The notes: a model not told the origin generated them from the sequence alone. Shown: positions 36,651 through 47,390, counted from the first letter of the stretch. The stretch is 64,000 nt of DNA from Phaeobacter porticola (GCF_001888185.1 NZ_CP016364.1:2108001-2172000); one strand, 5' to 3'. A program made the numbers and translations.

Positions 36651-37520
36651 ATGATGCCGTCATATCGTTTGATCGCTCCCGCCGTTGCCGCCCTGACCCT
36701 CGCGCATGGCGCAGCAATAGCCGCCGACACGCCGAACCCCGTGAAAGACGGCGAGATTGACAGGCAACGCGCCGCGCTGGCCATGTCCACCTTTGGCGCG
36801 GGCTTTGGCCCGCAGTCGCCCCGCGATATCGACGCCGCCGAAGGGCAGAACCTCCGCTTTTTCTCAGCGGCGCCACCTGCATCGCAAATGAACCTCTGCA
36901 ATATCCACTTTCACGAGAATGCCGAACATCGCGGCGGTGAATTCACCACCTACGCCGGCAATGGCGATGGCAAGGGTTACGGCAGCGGCTATCAATACGA
37001 CGGCACGCTGACAGCCGCCGAACTGGCCCCGCTGGACAGCCCCATCGGGACGGAGGGCGGCCACGGCGATCTGCAGCCGGGCGACACGATTGAGGTGCAT
37101 TACGTCCACACCACCGCGCAGGTGACCCCCGGCCCGACGCTTGGCGCCTGCCTGAGTGAGGCCATCGGCAACCCACAACTCCGGGTGGAGGCACAGGTCT
37201 ATGTCCTGGTCAATGACCCCGGCGCCGCCGATTTCGAGGAACTGACCCGCCTGACGGTCCGTAACAACCTCTATCAGGCGCAGAACATCCCCAGCAACAC
37301 CGGCACACCGGTGCGCTATGCAGGCTCCACCACCGGGCCGGGCTACAACACCAAGGGTTCCCCGTTTCAGGTCACCTGGAGCGTCCGACCCAAGGTGATC
37401 CGGGTCAATATCCACAGCGTCGGCGCCTGGCTAGAGCACAATCATTTCGACGAAACCCACGCCCATGGCGTCCGCAATCTGGTGGTCAGCCCGGACCTGC
37501 TGTCCCCGATCAGCAACTGA
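36651..37520 (+). CDS. Delta-class carbonic anhydrase, periplasmic
   Basis: A 289-residue protein with a Sec signal peptide (PSYRLIAPAVAALTLAHGAAIAADT). The core CNIHFHENAEHRGGEF and C-terminal WLEHNHFDETHAHGVRNLVV are the His-rich blocks of delta-class carbonic anhydrases, first known from diatoms and dinoflagellates and found in some marine bacteria. It would hydrate CO2 in the periplasm with a metal held by histidines. A strong hairpin at 37522 ends the transcript. The start could equally be the ATG at 36654. Confidence 0.85.
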   Translation: MMPSYRLIAPAVAALTLAHGAAIAADTPNPVKDGEIDRQRAALAMSTFGAGFGPQSPRDIDAAEGQNLRFFSAAPPASQMNLCNIHFHENAEHRGGEFTTYAGNGDGKGYGSGYQYDGTLTAAELAPLDSPIGTEGGHGDLQPGDTIEVHYVHTTAQVTPGPTLGACLSEAIGNPQLRVEAQVYVLVNDPGAADFEELTRLTVRNNLYQAQNIPSNTGTPVRYAGSTTGPGYNTKGSPFQVTWSVRPKVIRVNIHSVGAWLEHNHFDETHAHGVRNLVVSPDLLSPISN

Positions 37521-37521
37521 T

Positions 37522-37562
37522 CCCATCTTCCGCTGCCACCAAAGGCGGCAGCGGAAGATGGG
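37522..37562. terminator. Long hairpin after the carbonic anhydrase gene
   Basis: A perfect 16-bp stem (37522-37537 with 37547-37562; CCCATCTTCCGCTGCC and its complement) directly follows the stop codon. There is no T-run, but the length makes it a likely terminator or mRNA-stabilising element. Confidence 0.75.
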
Positions 37563-37701
37563 CCCGCAAAGTGGGCGCAGAAGAAGCAGCGCTCCACAGG
37601 ATAGGACGCTGGGACATGACAGTCTGGGCTCAGAGCGCGTTGTCGGTTTGAGCCCTTACCTACCAAGTTGCTGCATGATGGCGAATGTCGGCTTTCCTCA
37701 G

Positions 37702-38793
37702 TCAGGCACTCGCGATCGTTCTGTCGAGAAAATCGATTCTGGAACGGACAGCCGAACTCTTGTCGTTTCGAAGGACATCGGACAATTCGGCCATTTCAGC
37801 CGTCAATTGTTCCCGTTTTGAGATCAGTAAATCAGCCGCAATCCTTCGTACCAATGAAGACTTATCTCGCGCAGCAGCCCCCAGAATCTCCTCGACTTCA
37901 AAATCAATCTCAATGTTGCGGGTTTCAAACTCTGCAACGCGCCGTGTGATCCCGTAGACCTTGTTCACCCACTCTCGGCGATATCCCACAAACCACCGAG
38001 CCCGCCCCATAAGAAGGGTCTCGACGGCAATTGCTCGTACAGTTGGAAGCCGTGCATCCAAGGCCAGGTTCTCAAGGTGAATGTCAAAATCAGCCCGTTG
38101 AAGAATTAGCCTTAGGCTCTGTCCAACCTTGCCGCGACGAGGCGCAAGAAACTGCTCTCGCATCTCGTCCAGCACTTCTGTGCGATAGATGCTATCCTGA
38201 AGGACCGAAAGTGCCTGATCATCCCATCTGCTCAGAAAGTTCATCTGAGGAAGTAGAAAAAATGCGCTTTCGCTTATGGCTTCTGCGCTCGCGGTTACTA
38301 GAAATTCTCTCCCGTACGTCGTCGATGCCGTTCGCACGTTGCGAACCCAGTCGTTCAGGCGGTAAACAACCGCCGCGACTTCAAACGGGCAACTCGGTGA
38401 GGTAGTGAGAGCTTCCATGGCAGCCTGACGCACATATCCGCTGCCATGAAACATGAGAAGCCAACCCAAGTCAGGATGATCTTGCAGCAAAGTGTCCCCG
38501 TTCTTGTGATTTAGACCAAGGGCCTGCAAGAATCTTGTGCCAAGCCCAATTGGTTCTCTGTGACCATAAGCCATGTTCATCTGAGCAATCTCTCTGATTT
38601 CAGATGCGCCACGCGGTACAGATTCTGCGGGCAAGTTTTGCAAAGCGCTTCTGAACGCCGATACAAGCTCCGCCGATACCTTCTTCCTTTGAAACGATAC
38701 CCCTAATTCGCGAGCAAGCTCCTGCACATTTTCAGGAACGACAGACCTTTTGCGATAGGTGAATAAATCGCAGTATTCAGGAGGCCTTGGCAT
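37702..38793 (-). CDS. Hypothetical protein with HEAT-like helical repeats
   Basis: A 363-residue protein with no catalytic motif. The second half has repeated helical units with the HEAT pattern (LPTVRAIAVETLLMG, SSLVRRIAADLLISK, SSAVRSRIDFLDR), and an earlier unit reads GYVRQAAMEALTTS, so it is probably a superhelical binding scaffold. The ATG at 38793 follows an in-frame stop and has GGAG 6 bases upstream. The local base composition is lower in GC than the neighbours, hinting at horizontal acquisition. No partner gene lies beside it. Confidence 0.7.
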   Translation of the reverse strand: MPRPPEYCDLFTYRKRSVVPENVQELARELGVSFQRKKVSAELVSAFRSALQNLPAESVPRGASEIREIAQMNMAYGHREPIGLGTRFLQALGLNHKNGDTLLQDHPDLGWLLMFHGSGYVRQAAMEALTTSPSCPFEVAAVVYRLNDWVRNVRTASTTYGREFLVTASAEAISESAFFLLPQMNFLSRWDDQALSVLQDSIYRTEVLDEMREQFLAPRRGKVGQSLRLILQRADFDIHLENLALDARLPTVRAIAVETLLMGRARWFVGYRREWVNKVYGITRRVAEFETRNIEIDFEVEEILGAAARDKSSLVRRIAADLLISKREQLTAEMAELSDVLRNDKSSAVRSRIDFLDRTIASA

Positions 38794-39029
38794 TCAGTTC
38801 TCCAGTTAACCAGCGGAGTGGAGCCGCCTTTGACGAGGTAACATCCCTTATGCTGCAACCCAAGAGCGGATATTGGCATAAGAAACTCGAACGGCCGCTC
38901 CGTCCCGCACTTCCGACATTCAGTACATAGGGCGCCCACAGGTCTCCTCGCAAACCTTAGCGCAAAATACCGGCGCGATGGCAAAGGGGGCTCGCGCCTC
39001 CATAGCACAGCGGCCCGATGCGCTGACCG
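38794..39029. other. Gap upstream of the HEAT-like gene
   Basis: No gene is assigned. A minus-strand frame (38703-39008) contains CTECRKCGTERPFEF and further cysteines, zinc-ribbon-like in places, but overlaps the HEAT gene start and lacks a convincing start of its own. It may be a remnant or chance. Confidence 0.35.
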
Positions 39030-40424
39030 CTACCGCGCGGCGGCGGTTTTCGACGTACCGACCAGCTTGATCGAGCGACGCCAGAACCGGATCATCAGAA
39101 ACAGCCCCGCAACGGACAGGCCGATTACCAGTCCAAACCAGACACCAAGCCCACCAAAGCCAAAGGTAAATCCCAGCAGATAAGATGCCGGGATGCCCAC
39201 GGCCCAATAGCTGAGCGCAGCAATGACCATCGGCACGCCAGTGTCCTGCACCCCGCGCAACAGCCCCAGTGCGACGACCTGCATCCCATCCATCAGCTGA
39301 AACAGCGCGGCCGCCGCCAGCAAGGCTGTTCCGATCAGCAGGATTTCTACGCGCTGCGGATCATCCGGGGCCAGAAACAGCGAAATCAACGCCTCTGGCA
39401 TGGTCAGGAACAGGACCATGCCCAGCACCGACAGCCCCAGCGACATCGCCATAACCACAAGCGCCCCCCGCGCCATGTGATCCCGGTCCCGCCGGCCAAA
39501 GGCGTTGCCCGCCCGAATGGTTGCGGCATTGGACAGCCCCAGATGCATCATGAACGCCAGCCCCCCCAGCGACAGCGCAATCCCATGCGCTGCCAGGGCC
39601 ACGGTGCCGATCCACCCCATCATCATGGCCGATGCGGCAAACAGGCTAGTTTCGCTCAGATTGGTCAGGCCAATCGGCCCGCCCATCCGCAAGACCCGGC
39701 CCAGCATCTCCCAATCCGGGCGATGGAAATTCTTCAACAGTTCATGCTCCGGCAGCACTTTCAGCGCGTAGCCCAGCACCACCAGGCAGGCAAAGATGTT
39801 GGTCGCCAATGACGCCAGCGCCGCACCGGTGACGCCCAGTTCCGGTGCCCCCCAATTGCCAAAGATCAGCACGTAGTTGACCAGCGCATTGACCCCTGCG
39901 GCCAGCACCGACACCCAAAGCACGATCTGGGTCCGCTCCAGCGCCGCGAGATAGGATTTCAGCACCATATACAGCAGCGCCGGGAACAGCGCCCATCCCG
40001 CGATGCGCAGGTATTCCGCCGCCGCATGTGCCACATCAGGCTCTTGTCCCAGCATCAGCAGGATCGCCTCGGACCACCACAGCAACGGCATCACCAGCAC
40101 GCCATAGGCCAGCGACAGCCACAGCCCCATCCGGGTACACCGCCGGATCTGACGCTCTTCGCCCGCACCTGCCGCTGCCGCAACCATCGGCATCACCGCA
40201 AAGGCAAAGCCAGATCCGAGCAGAAAGATCGTAAAGAAATAGGTGGAGCCCAGCGTCACTGCCGCCAACGCCTCCACCCCGTACCAGCCCAGCATCACCG
40301 TATCAGTCAAACCAATGGCAAACTGCGCCACATGGCCGCCAATCAGCGGCAGACCAAGCACCGCAATCGCGCGGCTGTGGCCAAGGATCGTATTCGGAGC
40401 GGGCGGCGGCAATCTCTGTGTCAT
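39030..40424 (-). CDS. MATE family efflux transporter
   Basis: A 464-residue inner-membrane multidrug/toxin exporter driven by Na+ or H+. Twelve helices; MATE hallmarks include GLPLIGGHVAQFAIGLTDTVMLGWYGVEALAAVTLG at the N-terminus, the repeat-like GGPIGLTNLSETSLFAASAMMMGWIG in the second half, and RAGNAFGRRD. Closest in type to NorM/DinF. Substrate unknown. It stands alone on the minus strand. Confidence 0.93.
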   Translation of the reverse strand: MTQRLPPPAPNTILGHSRAIAVLGLPLIGGHVAQFAIGLTDTVMLGWYGVEALAAVTLGSTYFFTIFLLGSGFAFAVMPMVAAAAGAGEERQIRRCTRMGLWLSLAYGVLVMPLLWWSEAILLMLGQEPDVAHAAAEYLRIAGWALFPALLYMVLKSYLAALERTQIVLWVSVLAAGVNALVNYVLIFGNWGAPELGVTGAALASLATNIFACLVVLGYALKVLPEHELLKNFHRPDWEMLGRVLRMGGPIGLTNLSETSLFAASAMMMGWIGTVALAAHGIALSLGGLAFMMHLGLSNAATIRAGNAFGRRDRDHMARGALVVMAMSLGLSVLGMVLFLTMPEALISLFLAPDDPQRVEILLIGTALLAAAALFQLMDGMQVVALGLLRGVQDTGVPMVIAALSYWAVGIPASYLLGFTFGFGGLGVWFGLVIGLSVAGLFLMIRFWRRSIKLVGTSKTAAAR

Positions 40425-40594
40425 ACACTAGCCTTAGGCAGCGGGCGACGTCCCGGCAAGCCTGATTTCGCCGTTGGTTGCGTTCCGGTCCCGGCCCACC
40501 GCTATTGCGGGATCGCTCGCCATTCTCCCCGCGTCCTCTGCCACGGGTGTGGTAGGCTGCCCCTGCACCGCACAGTCCACAAGGGAGCGCCAGC

Positions 40595-41329
40595 ATGTCC
40601 GACGCCGCAGATCAATTGATCCCAAACGCACAAACCTTCCTTGCGGAGCTGGTGCAGAACAACAACCGCGACTGGTTCAAGGATCATCAGGGCCGCTATG
40701 ATCAGCTGCTGCGTCACCCGGCTGAGGCGCTGTTGCGCGCGGTCAGCGAGTATCTGGGCCCGCATCACCCCGGCATCACCGGCAAGCTGTTTCGCCCCCA
40801 GCGCGATCTGCGCTTTGGCACCGACAAGACGCCATATCATACCCATCTACATCTGTTGTGGTCGCTGCCCGCTACCCCCGGTGCCGGGCTTTACTTCGCA
40901 GTTACCGCCACAAGGGTCACCCTGGGTGGGGGTGTCATGCAGTTTTCACGCGATCAGTTGCCGCGGTGGCGCGCGGCCATTGCAGGTCAGCCAATGACCC
41001 GCAGCTATCCCACCGGCGGTCTGGATCCGGTCGCGGGCCACAGCCCGGCAAGCGACAGCGGGCTTGCGGATGAATTGGCGGCCCTGCTGGATATTCTCGC
41101 GCTCAAAGGGTTGCAGCCAAAACCGGCAGAACTGAAACGCGTGCCCGCCCCCCATGGCGCGGGCCACCCCCATGCCGATCTGTTACGGCGCAAGTCGCTG
41201 ACGCTTTGGCAGCCGCTGGACGGAGCACCACAGATGACCCCGATGGGGGCAGTCTGTAGCGCTGCCCTGATGCTGGAGCCGCTGTTCACCCTGCTGCGCC
41301 CGATCCTGACAGACACGTGTTCGGACTAG
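40595..41329 (+). CDS. DUF2461 family protein
   Basis: The 244-residue protein contains the DUF2461 features FLAELVQNNNRDWFKDHQGRYDQLLRHPAEALL, RDLRFGTDKTPYHTHL and the GAGLYFAVTATRVTLGGG strand pair. The family (TIGR02453) is widespread and of unknown function. AAGGGAG precedes the ATG. Divergent from the MATE gene across 170 bp. Confidence 0.87.
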   Translation: MSDAADQLIPNAQTFLAELVQNNNRDWFKDHQGRYDQLLRHPAEALLRAVSEYLGPHHPGITGKLFRPQRDLRFGTDKTPYHTHLHLLWSLPATPGAGLYFAVTATRVTLGGGVMQFSRDQLPRWRAAIAGQPMTRSYPTGGLDPVAGHSPASDSGLADELAALLDILALKGLQPKPAELKRVPAPHGAGHPHADLLRRKSLTLWQPLDGAPQMTPMGAVCSAALMLEPLFTLLRPILTDTCSD

Positions 41330-41351
41330 GCGAGACGCGCTTCAGACCCGA

Positions 41352-41960
41352 TCAGCTGTGTCCCCAATCATCCGGGTTGTCACTGTTATTGGGGCTTAGC
41401 CCCAGCACATCGCCCTTGATCGAACAGCCCAGCCCCAGCACCGTGCGGTTGGCGTAAGAAAAATAGGCAGTGACCTGATTGATCTCCAGAATTTCAGCAT
41501 CCCCCAGCCCGGCGACACGCAGCGCGTTGATATCGGCCTCGATCAGGGCTGCCGGGGATTCCGTCAGCTTGCGCGCATAGGCCATGCCTGCGCGCTGCGC
41601 CATGTCCAGCGGTGCGTGCTCTGGATTGCGGGCCTCGATTGCGGCGCGAATGGCATCGCCGCGCGGCGCATCCTTCAGCAACCGTTGCAGACCAGAAAAA
41701 TGATGCTCCACGCAGTAGGCGCAGTCATTCAGCGACGACACCCAGACGCCCAGTACCTCCAGATACCATTTCGGCAGGCTGTTGCCACTGTGATGCAGAA
41801 CCGCCTTATAAAGCGCCATATGTCCTTCCATCGAATGCGGGCGCAGCGAATGCGCCATCATGATGTTGTCGACATTGCCATCCGGCCCGGTCACCCGGTC
41901 ATATAGCTTTTTCAATTTGCCGGTGGCCTCGGCAAATGGAATGGTTTTGATCCAGGCCAT
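41352..41960 (-). CDS. AhpD-like peroxidase-related protein (carboxymuconolactone decarboxylase fold)
   Basis: The 202-residue protein has the AhpD-type redox pair in NDCAYCVEHH (about residues 79-88, CxxC followed by a His), which in this family reduces hydroperoxides. VLGLGCSIKGDVLGLSP is the C-terminal family signature. It matches the peroxidase-related subfamily. Convergent with the DUF2461 gene, 22 bp away. Confidence 0.85.
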   Translation of the reverse strand: MAWIKTIPFAEATGKLKKLYDRVTGPDGNVDNIMMAHSLRPHSMEGHMALYKAVLHHSGNSLPKWYLEVLGVWVSSLNDCAYCVEHHFSGLQRLLKDAPRGDAIRAAIEARNPEHAPLDMAQRAGMAYARKLTESPAALIEADINALRVAGLGDAEILEINQVTAYFSYANRTVLGLGCSIKGDVLGLSPNNSDNPDDWGHS

Positions 41961-42049
41961 CGTTCTCTCCCGTTTGGTCTGCGCGAAGAGTAGCGGCTTG
42001 TGATCTAAAGGGAAGATGCAAAGCGACCCAAGGTCCAGCCCACCCGGCC

Positions 42050-43465
42050 CTAGCGCATCGCCTCCCGTGCCACGGCCTCAATCGCGGCCTGTATATCCTC
42101 TGCACGGCTGCGGTGATTGGTGATCGCGGCGCGCAGCAGCACGCGACCATCCCCCCGCGTGGTGGAAAACACCGCCTCACCGCTTTCCTGCAGGGTCTGG
42201 GCAATCTCCGCGTTCACCTGCGATTGCGTCTCTGGCGCCAGATCACTGCGCGCCGTGAACACGCAGATATTGGACACCACTGGCGCGCCGAGCGCCATCA
42301 ACGGCTGCGCCTCAACTGCGGCGGCCATCGCTGCCGCGAGCGCACAATTGCCAGTGATCGCCTCGCAGAATGCTGCCTCGCCATAGGTTTCTAATGCGGT
42401 CCAGACCTTCAACGCCCGATTGCCCCGGCTGAGATCAATGCCGTAGTCGCAGAACCAAGGCTCGCCACCTGCCAGCCCACGCTCGGCCCCCTCCAGATAG
42501 GATGGCCGCGCGGCAAAGGCTGCCCGGTGCTCATCCTCATTGCGCAACAGCGCCATGCCGCAGTCGTAGCCCACATACATCCACTTGTGAAAATCCAGAG
42601 CGATACTGTCAGCCCGCCCGATCCCGTCGGACAAAGACCGGTACGGCTCATCCGCAATCCGTGTCCAGGCGCCAAACGCCCCATCCACATGCAGCCACAG
42701 CCCCAGCGCCGCCGCCGCATCCGCCAGCGCGTTCAGATCGTCAAACAGCCCCAGATCCACCGATCCCGCCGTGCCGACCACCAGAAAGGGCAGCGCCCCG
42801 GCTGAGCGGTCCGCTGTGACCATCTCCGCCAGTGCGGTACAATCCATCTGCCCCTGTACCAAAGGCACCTTGCGCAAATTGTCCGAGCCAATGCCCAGCA
42901 GCTCCATCCCCTTCATCGTGGCATTATGCACGCCCTCGCCCGCGTAGGCCGTCAACCGCACAGCTCCCTGACCGGATCTGCGCAGATCCGGCAGCACCCG
43001 CAGCCGCGCCGCCTGAAAGGCAATAACTGTCGCCTGCGAGGTGCCGCTGGTCAGAACGCCGCTGGCCCCCTCGGGCAGGCCCATCTTGGCGCGGGTCCAA
43101 TCTATCACCGCGCGCTCCATCCGATTGGCCCCGTGATCGCGACCGCCAAGGTTGGCATTGACCGCCGCTGCCGCCATCGCGGCAATCACGTCACTGGCCA
43201 ACCCCGTGCCCTGCACCCAGCCCCAGAACCGCGGGTGGATATTGCCACCATGATTGGGCAACACATCCGTGATAATCTGATCCACCACCGCCTGCGGCCC
43301 GCGCGCCGCCGCCGCAACCGCATAACGCGCATCCAGATCCTCCGGCACCGGTTGCCAGGGCCGCTTTGCCGCCTGCTGGATCTGATCCAGCGCGGCCTCC
43401 AGCATACGATGCGCCTCAGCCCGCGTTTCCCCCCAGTCTTCAGGATCCAGTCCGTGCCCTGCCAT
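42050..43465 (-). CDS. PLP-dependent group II amino-acid decarboxylase
   Basis: From the ATG at 43465 the protein is 471 residues. It has the type-II PLP decarboxylase core: GGRDHGANRMERAVIDW, LTSGTSQATVIAF, the Schiff-base lysine in ALDFHKWMYVGYDCG, and WLHVDGAFGAWTRI with the Asp contacting the pyridine nitrogen. The likeliest members are aromatic-L-amino-acid or tyrosine/DOPA-type decarboxylases; the substrate cannot be read. Divergent from parE; the region between carries the box array at 43585-43696. Confidence 0.88.
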   Translation of the reverse strand: MAGHGLDPEDWGETRAEAHRMLEAALDQIQQAAKRPWQPVPEDLDARYAVAAAARGPQAVVDQIITDVLPNHGGNIHPRFWGWVQGTGLASDVIAAMAAAAVNANLGGRDHGANRMERAVIDWTRAKMGLPEGASGVLTSGTSQATVIAFQAARLRVLPDLRRSGQGAVRLTAYAGEGVHNATMKGMELLGIGSDNLRKVPLVQGQMDCTALAEMVTADRSAGALPFLVVGTAGSVDLGLFDDLNALADAAAALGLWLHVDGAFGAWTRIADEPYRSLSDGIGRADSIALDFHKWMYVGYDCGMALLRNEDEHRAAFAARPSYLEGAERGLAGGEPWFCDYGIDLSRGNRALKVWTALETYGEAAFCEAITGNCALAAAMAAAVEAQPLMALGAPVVSNICVFTARSDLAPETQSQVNAEIAQTLQESGEAVFSTTRGDGRVLLRAAITNHRSRAEDIQAAIEAVAREAMR

Positions 43466-43584
43466 CCGCGCGCTCCTCTTTGCGTTTGCTGGCACCGGTG
43501 TAGCCTGCCCGTCGCCGCATCGCACGGGGTTAATCCCTGCAATCTCCCGTCGCGTGGTCGCGGCTCTTCACGGTGGCGTGCGGT

Positions 43585-43696
43585 CTATCCACATTCTGTA
43601 CACAAACAACCCACAATCCCGCTCATAAGGGTCCACAGACTGTGCACAGCTCTATTCACAGGTCTGCTCACAGGGCTATCCACAAAGCCATCCACA
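43585..43696. promoter_or_regulatory. Phased array of nine DnaA-box-like 9-mers upstream of parE
   Basis: Nine 9-mers ending in CACA start at 43585, 43596, 43607, 43629, 43640, 43652, 43664, 43676 and 43688, with spacings 11, 11, 22, 11, 12, 12, 12, 12 bp, so every box lies on about the same helix face. The best are CTATCCACA (43585, 43676) and CTATTCACA (43652), one mismatch from TTATNCACA. The rest match only the last 4-6 bases. The region could equally be a degenerate 11-12 bp tandem repeat, read as VHSSIHRSAHRAIHKAIHRP in one frame. Confidence 0.7.
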
Positions 43697-43823
43697 GACC
43701 GACTCGCCGATGCCCACATCCCAGGAACCCGGCAACCATCGCCCCTGTTTCCGCCTCTTTCGCAGCACCGTCACACCTGCCATAATGGCCTTAACCAAAA
43801 CCAAGCAAGAGCAGCACCCGCCC

Positions 43824-45782
<1,959 letters not shown>

Positions 45783-45794
45783 ATAAGAAGCAAG

Positions 45795-46433
45795 CTAGGG
45801 CGCTACAAACTCGCTAGGACGGCCTAGCTGCATCCAGGCCTGCATTTCATCAAGGCGTTCCTGAGTTGGAAGCTCTGTAGCTTCAACCTCAGTGTGGCCT
45901 TCATAAATTTTCTTTTCAGTCATCCAAGCTTGAAAAGTATAGTATTCGCCCTCCAACGCCGAAGCCCCGGGAAGATTGCACCCGGCTTCAACACGCAGAA
46001 AGTTCCTGAGTTTTTTGATGACAAGCTGAAAGTTACACCTGTGAAACTCTACGTCCACACCATTCAAATCTGACAAGCATCTTTTCAATTCATAGGGCTT
46101 GTCTTCAAAGATCAAAAACAGCTTATCGTTAGTCTCTGGATCGGGCGCACGTCGGCGCCCCATATCCAAGCCAAGCTCAAACGGCATATTCATTCTCAGG
46201 GCTTCGCCCTTTTTCTTTGCCACCGCTCTGCTGAGATCATGTATCGAGTATCTGCAATCTTCAATCAATTGCAAGATTTTCTCCAAACGGCTCTCGCCAG
46301 CCTCTAGGCGTTCTGAAGCAAGCCTTGGGGTAAGTTCAGCCCGGATCACACAAAAAATCATCGCTTCCAGTAATGGAGCAAAATCTTCATCAAAAGGGCA
46401 ATTTATAAAAACGGATGAATTAAAATCAGCCAA
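45795..46433 (-). CDS. Predicted TIR/NDT-like nucleotide-processing protein
   Basis: A 212-residue protein, TTG start 7 bases after the DUF2188 stop. The opening SSVFINCPFDEDFAPLLEAM is the first strand of a Rossmann-like fold. The motif CRYSIHDLSR...MNMPFELGLDMG is analogous to the IADLTG..NVFYELG segment of TIR-like and nucleoside-deoxyribosyltransferase-like domains, with Glu in FELG as candidate catalytic residue. Such domains cleave NAD or bind nucleotides in bacterial defence. This is motif-level inference; no family was confirmed. GC is lower than around it. Convergent with parE. Confidence 0.55.
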   Translation of the reverse strand: MADFNSSVFINCPFDEDFAPLLEAMIFCVIRAELTPRLASERLEAGESRLEKILQLIEDCRYSIHDLSRAVAKKKGEALRMNMPFELGLDMGRRRAPDPETNDKLFLIFEDKPYELKRCLSDLNGVDVEFHRCNFQLVIKKLRNFLRVEAGCNLPGASALEGEYYTFQAWMTEKKIYEGHTEVEATELPTQERLDEMQAWMQLGRPSEFVAP

Positions 46434-46439
46434 ACCTAA

Positions 46440-46664
46440 TTAACCCTTAGGGGGATAGGGATCCTTGCCGTAAGTACTTCTTTCTCGAATTCGGCCATTC
46501 CGACCATGGACATACAGCTCAGATCCATCGCGCTTAGCTTTTTCACGAGCAATGTCGATCGCTTCCTTTTGCGTATTAACAACACGCGCGGCCCGCGAAG
46601 ACCCGGAGGACCTTACGGCCCACTTTCCGTCTTTGGGTGTTACGTGGAAGCTCTTATGAGCCAT
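46440..46664 (-). CDS. DUF2188 domain protein
   Basis: A 74-residue basic protein: HVTPKDGKWAVRSSGSSRAARVVNTQKEAIDIAREKAKRDGSELYVHGRNGRIRERSTYG fits the DUF2188 family (small proteins with a W-V-K...A...I..GR...YG pattern). Family function is unknown; members recur in accessory loci. Six bases from the TIR-like gene, so one transcript. It is the first gene of the pair. Confidence 0.8.
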   Translation of the reverse strand: MAHKSFHVTPKDGKWAVRSSGSSRAARVVNTQKEAIDIAREKAKRDGSELYVHGRNGRIRERSTYGKDPYPPKG

Positions 46665-46742
46665 GATTCTTTCTCCAACTGCACACGCACAGGATAGGCA
46701 ATTTGGTACTTAGTTTCAATTGGCTCTCCTCCCACACCACAA

Positions 46743-46830
46743 GGCCCGCGCCTGACCTTGGGGAGGCGTGAAGCGCCTTCGCCTTGCTGAAAGCATGCCT
46801 CCGGCATGACGGGAAGGTCAGGCGCGGGCC
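46743..46830. repeat. 88-bp cruciform-like element (four-way junction)
   Basis: A perfect 17-bp inverted repeat (GGCCCGCGCCTGACCTT at 46743-46759 and its complement at 46814-46830) encloses two smaller hairpins: AGGCG/CGCCT near 46764-46780 and CATGCC/GGCATG near 46795-46809. The layout suggests a REP-like extragenic element or a structured RNA. No gene overlaps it. Confidence 0.75.
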
Positions 46831-47390
46831 GTGCCGCTACGCGCCACGTCCAAAGGGGGCACGCCGACGCCGTTACCTCCCAAGGCACCGGTAGCAGCGA
46901 AGGGCTCCGCCCGTCCGCCCCTCAAACGCTCCCCCTCACCGCCCCGTTGCGCCCCCACCGCACGCCGCCGCCACCTCCGTTTAAACCTGTTCTGCCAGAC
47001 TGATCCGGTCGCGACATCCGGGGCGGTCTGACACCCCGCCCCATCACTTGGAGATCAGGACGCCCCGACCACCAACCGGGGCGGTTCGCAGATATCTCGC
47101 GAAGATGGGCAATCCCCATCCCACCCTCCGCCTTTGGCCCCAGTGGACACATTGGGCCCTTGGCGGCGCCGCCAGCTCTTTGCTGCCCGCAGCAACGGCC
47201 AAGACCCCGCCCCACCACGCGGGGCACATCACAATCAGGACAGACCCCAGCCGCGCCCCTAGGCACCTCGGGCCGCGCGGTGATAGCGCTTGCCTGCAAG
47301 GCGCTGGTCTTTCTACACTTCCCAAGAGCTTGGTAATGCCAACCCGACCAGGACCAACCCGCCCCGTACTGACCAGCAGGAGCCGCCGCT
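46831..47390. other. Intergenic DNA without recognised genes
   Basis: GC-rich. Several open frames exist on both strands but have no family features and unusual composition. Small dyads occur, such as CGCCCCG/CGGGGCG near 47061-47085. The region looks like accumulated spacer. Confidence 0.5.

Noticed and set aside
38703-39008. Minus-strand frame with CTECRKCGTERP, possible small zinc-ribbon protein
   Set aside because: It overlaps the well-started HEAT-like gene, has no clear start signal, and its N-terminal part is low-complexity basic sequence.
43573-43785. Small peptide with IHRS/AHRA/IHKA repeats upstream of parE
   Set aside because: The repeat pattern is better explained by the DNA box array; there is no ribosome site or family.
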